Under the pieces are notes generated by a model, which was not told where the DNA came from, did not search any database, and saw nothing but the letters and a program-made list of their open reading frames with translations. A stretch of DNA of 64,000 nt from Trichomonas vaginalis G3 (lineage: Eukaryota > Parabasalia > Trichomonadida > Trichomonadidae). This document shows, one piece after another, positions 37,533 to 46,278 of the stretch; positions within the stretch are counted from its first letter, which is position 1, and each line of letters opens with the position of its first letter. Location: NCBI RefSeq assembly GCF_026262505.1, contig NC_067208.1, forward strand, positions 12,099,962 through 12,163,961, written 5' to 3'. The position numbers were made by a program, and so were the translations under genes.

Positions 37533-37960
37533 ATGAGCTTGTCAAAATCAGAGCGAGAGTCTATTATATTAAATGACGCAAGAGGAATACAACATCCTTT
37601 CTATTACGTAAGTCAGAGTAAAGATGGTAAAATATACGTAAGAAAAAGAAAGGTTCCATTAGCGAATGCAGAGAGCGACAACATTAAGGTGTATGGCACC
37701 GAGGGCGAAGCCCATATAAAACCTTCTATTCAAACTGAAAAGTCAAAGAACAAGAAGAAAAGAAGCCAGATGTACTTTCAATAACGAACCAAGAGCTTAT
37801 TGCAAAGTTCGTGAATTTCATTGAAAAACAAACCGAGTCAAAGAACCCTGACCCACCAGTGAAAGAAGTTGAGACAAAAGAGAATGTACAGTTCATTGAA
37901 AATGTCAAGAAACAACTTCCACCACGAATGCCAAGAAGAAGAGTGAGAATAATGAAGTAA
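37533..37960 (+). pseudogene. Basic small protein with in-frame palindrome insert
   Basis: Fossil part of Polinton B. It opens MSLSKSERESIILNDARG, with FYYVSQSKDGKIYVRKRKVP resembling GFYIHTMKDGRVQFRKIKQP in the 40091 gene. GTEGEAHIK is encoded over a GC-rich palindrome (about 37702-37716). The end is Arg-rich (PPRMPRRRVRIMK). It is broken about once. Unknown role, perhaps DNA condensation. Confidence 0.45.
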
Positions 37961-37986
37961 ATAGATATTTTTATCGAAGTAAATAC

Positions 37987-39530
37987 ATGCAGAACGAACA
38001 GTTAAACGAATTTACTCCAGCAGAGCATATTCATCAGATTCGCTCATATTTCGATATCATAGACAATGCAGTTCAAATTGGTGACACTAATAGAAAATAT
38101 TCTGACGCAAAGATTCCATCACAACCTGGAACTGCTAAAGATAACACATGGGTAACATTCAATCTCTCACCTCCTGGTGAAAATATGTTGGACCTTTACA
38201 ATACATTCATTACGTATAAAATGGAAGGTCAATTTATTGTAGATAAAGAAATTGGTTCAGGTTCCAATAAAACAAACCCACCAGGATTTTGGATTGGTTT
38301 CGATGACGCTTTCTATGCAGTTGCTGGATATCAAATCCTTGCAAATGGTCGTATCGTATATTCTCAAGACAACGCAAGAGAAGAAGCATATATAACTTCA
38401 AACTCACAAACTACCGAACAAATAAAGAAAGTAGATGTTTTCTCAAAGACTCGACATGAAGATGTATGGAGTCATTCGGGAACATGCAGAACAGGACAAA
38501 TTGTTAGTGGTCCAATTACAGCAGGAAAATCATTTGATTTTAAGCTTCGTTTAAGAATTCCTGTTAGAAGATTCCTTCCATTAGAAGCTATTCGATTTAT
38601 TCCAGCTTTTGCAGGAAACATTCAGCTTAAAGTAAAGTTCAGTAGCGACGCCTTACAATGCACATCTATATCTGTAAATGATATCATTGCTTTCAATCCA
38701 ACTCTTAAAGTTGCATTTGCTTCAGATTCAAATCCACCGACAAATAAATTTGTTCCATGGAATGAACCATTCACTATGATAACGAAGGCATAGAAGCTAG
38801 TGGAACAGTTACTATTACAACTGTAACCCAGCAACTATTTCGAACAAAGATGGATTTTAATGAATGTTTCATTCATCCAAAGTCATTCTCTTTAGACCCT
38901 AACATTTATACAGAACTTGTAGAACATTATACAAACGAGGCTTTATGTTTTCCTGTTAAAGTTATGGATTGGATTCCTATGGACGGTTCATTCTCAAAGA
39001 ATACAGATAGTTCAAGTGCAACATTTACAGCAGCTTATACGCCTATTAATGTTAAAAGTATTTGGGCACTATTTAGAAAGAAAGACAACTATTATGTTAA
39101 TTTTGAGAACCCTAAGTTTAAATATCTTCAGCTTTCCATGGGAGCTTATGGAAATATGCCTGCAGAACCTGAAAAATCATATGGACCTGTATTTTATGAA
39201 ATGGTTGCGAACGCTTGCAATACAAACAATGATATGATTGGATTTAATGAAGATGTTATGAGGTCATTGGTGGATGATGGTAGTGTGGAACATAAATGGG
39301 ATAGCTATGACAACACACATTTCTTATGTGGTTTTCCAACAGAAGTGGACTTTTGCTTCCAGCAAGGTCAAACATCTACTGCTCCAATAACATACAAATT
39401 GTCTGTTAAAGGACCTATTGAACTAGCAACTGAAAACGTACCAAAGCCACTTATTGGATTTATGAGGGATTGTTGCTTTGCCATCAGTGCGTCAGGCATA
39501 CCAATAATAAGATTGACGACTATAACTTAG
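37987..39530 (+). pseudogene. Double-jelly-roll major capsid protein region of B
   Basis: Fossil part of Polinton B. The first half has TFNLSPPGENMLDLYNTFIT and FDFKLRLRIPVRRFLPLEAI followed by AIRFIPAFAGNIQLKVKFS, the hallmark order of Polinton/virophage-type major capsid proteins. The second half (VMDWIPMDGSFSKN, FPTEVDFCFQQGQ) is the second jelly roll. A TTTTTATCGAAGTAAATAC leader precedes the ATG. It is broken about once, but nearly the full length is readable, longer than in A. Confidence 0.8.
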
Positions 39531-39583
39531 CAACGGACGACAGTGAGGAATAAAGGATGAACGTTTATTTTTAAAGCTTATAA

Positions 39584-40042
39584 ATGAGTTCTTCATCAAG
39601 CTCTCGTGAACCTTCACCATCTATGAAACAAACTTTACCAAACGATTATGGAGCACCTATTGAATATTTCTTACGAGCTGCACAATGGCAAAGAGCAGTC
39701 TCACCAAGGTTAGGTGTTCCACCAGCTCCTGTCAAAAATAGCATTTGGTCAAGTCCTTATATAAAATATGGTCTCCCACTAGGTTTGCTAGCTACAGCAG
39801 GAGCAGTAATGATGTTGAAAAGAAATAAAGCAAATGTTGTAAATAATACTGAAGTAGCTGAAGTTAAACAAACTCCGACACCATCGCCAAAACCAACGCC
39901 TTCACAAACAACACCTTCAATGACTCCTGAACCTATGGAATTACAAACTCCTGTTCAAAAGTCAACTCCAAAACCGACTCCAACATTTAAACCAGAACCT
40001 ACACCACAAATAAATCGTAAAACTCCTGCGTTTCCTTACTGA
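39584..40042 (+). CDS. Membrane protein with Ser-rich N-terminus and Pro/Thr tail (152 aa)
   Basis: Residues 1-12 are Ser/Pro-rich, one membrane helix lies at about residues 66-84 (YGLPLGLLATAGAVMMLKR), and a long Pro/Thr/Lys tail follows (TPTPSPKPTPSQTTPS). It sits directly downstream of the capsid gene. A membrane-anchored virion or egress protein is plausible. No family recognised. The frame looks whole. Confidence 0.55.
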   Translation: MSSSSSSREPSPSMKQTLPNDYGAPIEYFLRAAQWQRAVSPRLGVPPAPVKNSIWSSPYIKYGLPLGLLATAGAVMMLKRNKANVVNNTEVAEVKQTPTPSPKPTPSQTTPSMTPEPMELQTPVQKSTPKPTPTFKPEPTPQINRKTPAFPY

Positions 40043-40090
40043 AAAAATAACGTTATTTTTATTTAATATTAAAATTTTTATTTGATTGAA

Positions 40091-40351
40091 ATGACGACTA
40101 AAGTCACTGAAGCAATGAAACAAAAGTTTTTGGTAGAATACATTAAATCAGGAACTATTCCAGAAGGTTTTTACATTCATACTATGAAGGATGGTAGAGT
40201 TCAGTTTAGAAAGATAAAGCAACCATTAGATAAAGAAGGAATTTTGAGAAAGATTAAACTTCATGAGGACAACATTGCTGAACTTAAGAAGAAGTTAGAA
40301 GAGTTGGAGAAAGAAGACAGTGAGAATAAAGCAATGAATTCAACAGGGTAG
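40091..40351 (+). CDS. Small coiled-coil protein with GFYIHTMKDG motif (86 aa)
   Basis: The start is at the MTTKVTEAMKQ ATG. A strand-hairpin region (EGFYIHTMKDGRVQFRKIK) is shared with the 37533 gene, followed by coiled coil (ILRKIKLHEDNIAELKKKLE). It ends where the right terminal repeat of B begins, so its last codons are part of that repeat. Unknown. Confidence 0.5.
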   Translation: MTTKVTEAMKQKFLVEYIKSGTIPEGFYIHTMKDGRVQFRKIKQPLDKEGILRKIKLHEDNIAELKKKLEELEKEDSENKAMNSTG

Positions 40352-40975
40352 AAAAGGTTAGAAAGGTTAAAATCGGGTTAGATCTCACCACTTCACCTAA
40401 ATTTATTTTTGTGCTATGTTTTCATACGTGTGAGGGTGGTGATATCATTTATTTTTTATTTTATTTTTTAAAATTATTTTTATTTTATTTGGATGTAATG
40501 ACAGAACAACAGCAACTCATACAAATCAAAACATATAACAAACATACATTTAAACATTTATTCTTCCTTCCTGAGCATAACATGTTCTTTCAAATACATC
40601 CGAGACCAGTTGACTTTTCATTGACTGTTTATAAAGATAGAAATAGTTATATCATTAAACCATACGATGACGAAGGTAAGTTATGTAAATTGTACGTTAA
40701 GAAGTTAGAGAAAGTTTATGGCTTCAAGTATGACTACAATAGGGTTAACACTGATGATGAAGATATTGAGGAAAATTTATGAGAACATTAGTGAAGTTGT
40801 TAGTGAGAACGATAGTGAGGTGAAATTGTTGGCGGCTTTGTAAATATTTAAGGTTAAGTTGGTTTTTGCGTTCATGTTGTAAAATATACGTTAACTGTTT
40901 TGTAAAGTGTCAAATTCACAAGTATTGGGTAAGGTGGAACGCAGTGCCACCATACCCAAGACTTGTATACTAACT
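40326..40975 (-). repeat. Right terminal inverted repeat of Polinton B
   Basis: Reverse complement of 21003-21624 with few substitutions and a small length difference. It ends CAAGACTTGTATACTAACT, then AAGAA (target copy). It contains the second copy of the repeat-borne gene. Confidence 0.9.
40498..40782 (+). CDS. 94-aa gene inside the terminal repeat, right copy
   Basis: Near-identical to 21196-21480 (MTEQQQLIQIKTYNKHTF; tail TDDEDIEENL). The leader differs from the left copy: an extra T/A-rich stretch and a TTTGGATGTA just before the ATG. So the two copies may be expressed differently while encoding the same protein. It looks whole. Confidence 0.7.
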   Translation: MTEQQQLIQIKTYNKHTFKHLFFLPEHNMFFQIHPRPVDFSLTVYKDRNSYIIKPYDDEGKLCKLYVKKLEKVYGFKYDYNRVNTDDEDIEENL

Positions 40976-40980
40976 AAGAA

Positions 40981-41181
40981 GACACATGCGCTGTTCTTGA
41001 AGATGAAATAGAAAACAGAATAGATGAGCTATTAAAGGACAAAGAACTTTTACAGAAATATAGTTGCGCCAAATTTGACATAACTCCACCAGAAAAGAAG
41101 AAGAGAGAAAAGAAAGAAAAGAAAGTAGAAGAGAAGAAAGAACCTGAACCAGTTCCAGAGAAAAAGAAATTTGACATGTAA
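40981..41181 (+). CDS. Charged coding segment of A beyond the B insertion
   Basis: This lies just past the AAGAA copy at 40976-40980, on the far side of element B from 20754-21002. It reads as helix followed by a Lys/Glu-repeat tail (KKREKKEKKVEEKKEPEPV) and ends at a TAA. It is part of Polinton A's interrupted gene. Confidence 0.55.
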   Translation, partial: DTCAVLEDEIENRIDELLKDKELLQKYSCAKFDITPPEKKKREKKEKKVEEKKEPEPVPEKKKFDM

Positions 41182-41197
41182 AAATAAAATTTTATTT

Positions 41198-41617
41198 TTA
41201 GAACATTTCTGGGTCAATGTCAATGTTCTCTTCCTCTTTAGGAGTAAACACTGGCTTAGACTCTAAAATCTTTTTACCCAATTTACCTTGAACTTCAACT
41301 ATCTTAGACTCATAATATTCATAGTCGTCTGCTTTCTTTGGTTCATAAGGTATAACAAGTTTGTATGCTTTACCTTCTTCGAGTTTTGAGAACTTTCTGT
41401 CAAAACTTTCTTTGACTGTTAACAAACCTTCTATATATAAGTCTTCAAATTTCGCACCATTTTTAGTCACAATAGCAAACTTAACTGGTTCGATGTTCCA
41501 AACTTTGCTGAATGAAGACTTTTCAAAATGGTAGAAGTAAACATTCAAATATGTGAATGGGTCTAGTTCTTCTTTAAGTCCTGACATGTACTTGTTTACT
41601 GAGATGAATTTCGTCAT
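41198..41617 (-). CDS. 139-aa protein with acidic Phe-ended tail, SSB-like candidate of A
   Basis: A compact, strand-rich body (PFTYLNVYFYHFEKSSFSKV, AYKLVIPYEPKKADDYEYY) and an acidic tail ending in aromatic Phe (EEENIDIDPEMF). Phage T7-type single-stranded-DNA-binding proteins also end in an acidic tail with a terminal aromatic residue. It is the next gene before the helicase region, which suits a replication role. It parallels B's 31911-32384 in layout. Inference only; it looks whole. Confidence 0.45.
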   Translation of the reverse strand: MTKFISVNKYMSGLKEELDPFTYLNVYFYHFEKSSFSKVWNIEPVKFAIVTKNGAKFEDLYIEGLLTVKESFDRKFSKLEEGKAYKLVIPYEPKKADDYEYYESKIVEVQGKLGKKILESKPVFTPKEEENIDIDPEMF

Positions 41618-41654
41618 CTTTTCTATCGGATAAAAAAATATTTTTTTTTAAAAT

Positions 41655-42880
41655 TTACTCAGAAAAATTTTTCTTTGTATATACACCATTCTGAACATCT
41701 AAAAGACTTTTGACATTTGCCAAGAATGTTCGTTTAGAAGCTGCCATATAACCATATTCTTGACAATATTGTTTATACGAATCATATAAAGACCTTTCAT
41801 CTAATGACACAAAGTCGCTTTCTTCTATGAACAGTTCATATACACTCTTGTTTGCTTCTAACAATGTTTGTCTCTCTTCGGTATGTGGAATTTGTCTTGG
41901 ATTGAACTTAGAAATATCTAATGTCATGAAATATGAGAACAAGTGGTTTGTAAAATCAGATGTCAAAGTTTCTGCTAATCGTCAAAATATTCTGTATCTT
42001 GCATATGAGCTTCTGACGTTCTGACAACTACATATCTTCTGTCAGAACTTTCTAACTTCATCGGAACAGCATTGTTTGAAACCATAATGAAGTTTGCAAC
42101 ATTTTCACAAACTCTTTGGTCTTTATCTTTCTTTCAACAACTCCAACTTTGTCTGTTATAAGACTCTTCAAAGCATCTGAGTTCAAAACTTTTGTTGTAT
42201 CTATACTTTGAAGTTCATTGCAAACTATAAGTTTCATATTCTCTATTGAGGAGTTAACTTGCCACAGATGTTTTCTAAGTTTGTCATATTCGGATTCGAA
42301 TAACCTTCTAACAGTTTGCATAAGATATCTGTAAAGAATGTGTTCTTACCTGTTTCCTTGTTTTCCAATTATAATGAGAGCAGTTTCATTTTTAGCACTT
42401 GGATGTTGTAAGAGATATTTGCAAACCAACATAAGATATACTCATAGACTCTTTCGTTTCCATTGCATATAATTTCTTTGACATGGTCTAACCAAGCTTC
42501 TATAATATTTTCTTTCCATTCTACTTGTTCATATTTATATCCAGTGAAGATAGAATAGAAGTTTGGAGAAGGTGTATAGAACTTTATACCTCGAACTGAA
42601 AAATCTTCTAACTTTGACAATAGATATCCAAGCATCTAACATCTTCATGCCAACTTGTACGACTTTTATTTTCTTAAGTTTCTGTCTACATTCTTGTTCA
42701 GACACTATTGTTGCTCTTGGTTTGTTAAAGACAACATCCCATTCTTTCATGACATAACATTCTGGGCAGAGTCAACATAAATGACTAAACGTTTCAAATT
42801 CTCGACTGCTTTGTTATAGTCCTCTAAATGGACACATATTTCTGAATGCTTGGAAGTCATAAAAATCTGAAACATCTATT
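41655..42880 (-). pseudogene. SF3 helicase (D5-like) region of A
   Basis: Fossil part of Polinton A. One can recognise a pre-helicase part (FSVRGIKFYTPSPNFYSIFT), a Walker-A-type strand (ALIIIGKQGN), and a C-terminal part (LDISKFNPRQIPHTEERQTL, then a helical winged-helix-like end) typical of D5/virophage-type superfamily 3 helicases. SF3 helicases unwind DNA at viral origins. Classical Polintons usually lack one, while virophages and Polinton-like viruses have it. It is broken, with about five breaks. Confidence 0.65.
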
Positions 42881-42917
42881 CTGTACATTTTTATAAAAAT
42901 AAAAAAATAATATTTTT

Positions 42918-43740
42918 TTATTCTTGACTTTGTTGTTCCATTTGTTGCATTTGTTGTTCTTGAGCTATTTGTTGTTGAAGTTGTTCTTGTAATACAATAC
43001 TTTCACCAGTTGCATCTTCCAATTCGAAACTTTCTGCCGTCATTGACAAATACATAGGACATAAAAGTTTTACAGGAACAAAGTTTGCGTCAACTAATGT
43101 CAACGTTATACTTGCCAAAGTGTTTGAGTTCACTAAGGTTGAAAATTCTGCATTCGAATGAACAATAGGCAAACCAGCAGAGAAAGTATTGTTTATACGC
43201 ATAAGTATCTTTTTGGTCATAATAGTTTCTGTCGACATTCGAATAACACTTTGAACCTAAGTTTGAAACAATATATAAGATTGGTGTGCTTAATGTCAAT
43301 GGAATAGACATTCCTTGTATGACACCTTTTCCTGTTATAGGAAACTGTTGGTAGTAAAACCAGAATAAGTTTTGTATTATAGCTCATATCGTTTATAGTA
43401 AACTCAGTCGGACATCCAAACATAATGAAACCTGCTCTAGTTGCAGCACATGTTACACCCGTACTTAAAGTATTAAATAAGTCAACAAAACCTGTTGGTG
43501 GTATATCTGAGTAAGTATCTTCAAAGGAGTATTTTTTACCATTCACAACAATAAAGTCTTCTGGTGTCAAAAGAGCAAAACAGGCTTTAGTCGTCATTGT
43601 GTTTAAGGTTAGTTTACAATATCGTCCTTGAGGACTTTGTAAGTTTGTTGTTATAGAATTATATGACTCAGGGTTTTTAGTCATAATAGTATAAACCATT
43701 ATGTCTTCTGCATTTACTTAGCAAATATAAATTTTAATGA
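42918..43740 (-). pseudogene. Beta-rich structural region of A with Gln-rich tail
   Basis: Fossil part of Polinton A. It carries a start-region GRYCKLTLNTMTTKACFALL, a middle strand set (AEFSTLVNSNTLASITLTLV) and a Gln-rich C-terminus (QQQIAQEQQMQQMEQQ). The segment ending VPVKLLCPMYLSMTAE resembles the C-terminal part of B's 23766-24539 protein. It is broken about two or three times. Probably a minor structural protein. Confidence 0.5.
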
Positions 43741-44300
43741 AATGTTGTGGTCGTCAAATATTTTTATAACGTCTGGGAAACTATATTTTAAGTTCAACGT
43801 TTCACCTCCTTTCATAACGTATATCTTGTCAATGGCATTATATGAAACACCAACAGCAACTAATGTCGGGTTCTATTTCTTTGATGTTTATATCGTCTGC
43901 CTCTGTCAAAAGTTTCAATAGTTCTTTCAAACTTCATGAGGTGCAATGACATATGAGTTCACTTTTACAGGGTTGTGTTCGACCAAGTTTAACATTATAC
44001 TTAAAGCTTGACAAATCTTCTCCTGAGTTTGAAGTTTGTCTTTCAGTTGTTGTAGTCGTTTCGAATATCTGCAACAGAACTTAAGTCTCTGTTAACTTCA
44101 GGATATGTTGGTTCTTTTACAGGAACAATTGTTATACCATCTTCGTCTTCGTATGGTTTTCCCACTTCAACATCTCTGTCTTAGACATTGACAACAACAC
44201 TTTGACTGTTTTGTTTGAGTTGGTGAATTTAACTTCACATCTGCCATCGCATTAAAACCTTTTGAAACACTTACGCTTCTATTTTTCGGAAATGACATTT
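43741..44300 (-). pseudogene. Decayed hypothetical coding region of A
   Basis: Fossil part of Polinton A. Short coding-like stretches on the minus strand (PYEDEDGITIVPVKEPTYPE; LQTQEKICQALSIMLNLVEH) suggest a former helical structural protein. It is broken, with about three or more breaks. No family recognised. Confidence 0.4.
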
Positions 44301-44631
44301 TACTTAGAATAAAAAGATGGACGTATTCGGATATTTTTATTGAATTGAAGCAGAACAAAGTTTATACTCACAAACAATACAAATACATTGACAGAATAGT
44401 TCTTTAACAAACAATGGAAAATGTTATAGAATAGCAATATTTGCTGAACCTAAATATTTTCATAAAGCAAAGAAAGTTGGTATAACTGAAATGGTGAAAG
44501 TTCTTGAAGCAGACAAAAATATAACTTAAAACTTACAGATATTACTAAAGGAAAGTTTAATAAATACAATATTATGTCAAAACTGGCGTACTGTCAATAT
44601 TTGACGGAGAAAAAGTCAGTTCAAGAACAAC
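44301..44631. other. Gap without a clear gene
   Basis: Between the 5' side of the minus-strand gene at 44300 and the 3' end of the capsid region. Fragments on the plus strand look faintly coding but no supported gene is seen. Confidence 0.35.
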
Positions 44632-46239
44632 TTACTGACCTGCTGCCAAAATCTGCTCGATGGAAGCTGTCGTTATGCCAATCTGAGGAGCCCCAGCAGG
44701 TTTCATCGAACGAATCTTCAAAAGAGCATCTTCCGTGAAAAGTGCTATTGGTTTTGTAAACTTCTTTGCTCTCAATTCATCTGGACCGTCTCTGTCACCA
44801 GTATATTGTATTTGAACTGTACCAACAGTTGAAATACCACCCATAAAGTCTTCTGAGTCAGCAATGGAATGCCAAGCAAAAGTTTGAACGGTCTCCATTT
44901 GTATATTGAGTTTTTTGACCTCCTGTAATGAGTCCATACTTTCACATATGACATAATAGAATTTTGCATTTCAGGGTTAATGGTTGTTGTGAAGTTGTTG
45001 TTAAAGTTCATAGCATCTAATGTCAAGTTGTATGACCTCATATCCTCAACTGTAGAATATTCTTCTCTTGGATAATATTTGCCATCTATGTTTATATGAT
45101 ATTTAATACCAGGGTTGTAGAAACAAGAATAGTCATTTTATAGTTCGTCTGAACAGTACAAACATAGTATCTGCATGTTTCATTGCAGTTGTTAAAGCAA
45201 TATCTGTTCTTGCACCTGCGGCTCTGGATTTTGGTTTCCAAACTTCACCTGCAAAGTCTTTGACAGATATTTGGTGTATAGGGACATAAGTGGGAACTGC
45301 AATATATTTGGCAGCTAAAGCATTTGAAATATCTGGGTCCAACATATAGACTGCAAGTCTGCTTTCTATTCTCTTGCATTCAACTGTTCGCATGTAAACT
45401 TAACTGTGTCCCAAGCAGTTCCAGCAGCATTGAAATAATAGTTTACTTCATTGTTGAAGTTTGAGAAACCAAAGTCTAAGTCAACTTTGTCTTTGCAAAA
45501 TTCGGCGAATGACGTTTGATTTGTTCCCTTACGTCTGTAATAGTGAATGGGTCTTGTGTTGGTGCAATGACTAGTTATTTTTTGCTTGGAGTAAGTTCGA
45601 TAGAAATTTTTCCTGCCCAGTTTGGCAAGTATCTTAAAAACCTGAAGATGAGGAAAGATGACAAGGAACTCTAAGTTTCAGTTTTACTTTAGTGGCAGCA
45701 GTTCCATCTGAACCAGAAAGGTTAACATAAACTCCTGGAACGTTAGGGTCAAGTCTTCTTATTTTCTCAATAGTTGCATACTGGTCCTGTTTGTTCTCTA
45801 GCTTGTGGTTGTACTGAGTTTCTCAAAGCGAACCATTCATAGTTTCCCATGTTACTGTTTGAACTAAGTCAGAGTTAGAATATATCTTATATCCCATGAA
45901 AACTTCTGGAGCATATTGGTATCCGACATAGAAAATTCCATTGCAACCTTTCTTGTCAGACAACTTGGCAGAAGGTTTTATTTCAATGTCTTGTTCCACG
46001 TATAAGATGAGTTGTCAATAGAAATAATATGAAACCTGTCGCAAGCAATATCTACTGTTTGTTGAAGAACCTTCTCCAAACTCACCTACGTTTCCATAAG
46101 AAACAGCAGTTGTATATTCGTAAGTTCCAGGAACTATTTCTGACCTTCTAATGGCATTGTCGCATTCGTTATACCATTCGGAAACATTTCCGTTCATGGC
46201 ATCCAAAACTGTTGGCGTTATATTCTGAGCGGCGTACAT
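44632..46239 (-). pseudogene. Double-jelly-roll major capsid region of A
   Basis: Fossil part of Polinton A. Recognisable stretches include SYGNVGEFGEGSSTN near the start, KVKLKLRVPCHLSS-like sequence in the middle, KYIAVPTYVPIHQIS and PIALFTEDALLKIRSM toward the end. Order, size (about 1.6 kb) and place, next to minor structural genes, fit the major capsid protein. It is broken, with about five or more breaks. It is clearly a different lineage from B's capsid. Confidence 0.6.
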
Positions 46240-46278
46240 TTCATATGGGTAAAAATATAGAATAGTTGGATTTATATG

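Larger units (their letters stand above)
21003..40975. mobile_element. Polinton/Maverick B (20.0 kb), nested in A
   Basis: Typical Polinton size, with terminal inverted repeats of about 620-650 bp beginning AGTTAGTATACAAGTCTTG (5'-AGT and ACT-3' ends, as in the family) and a 5-bp target duplication. Parts: integrase (27579-28649), polymerase B region (33361-36237), A32-like ATPase (23274-23666), major capsid region (37987-39530), minor-capsid family members (22376-23257, 36347-37203) and a 1000-residue collar fibre (24557-27559). A KilA-N-type cluster lies at 30098-31633. It is broken, with about ten breaks concentrated in the polymerase. Its terminal repeats differ only slightly, so insertion was recent relative to A. 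Confidence 0.93.

Noticed and set aside
22236-37720. CRISPR-like array made from GC-rich repeats
   Set aside because: The palindromes are scattered and unevenly spaced, with no regular spacers and no cas genes; the host is a eukaryote.
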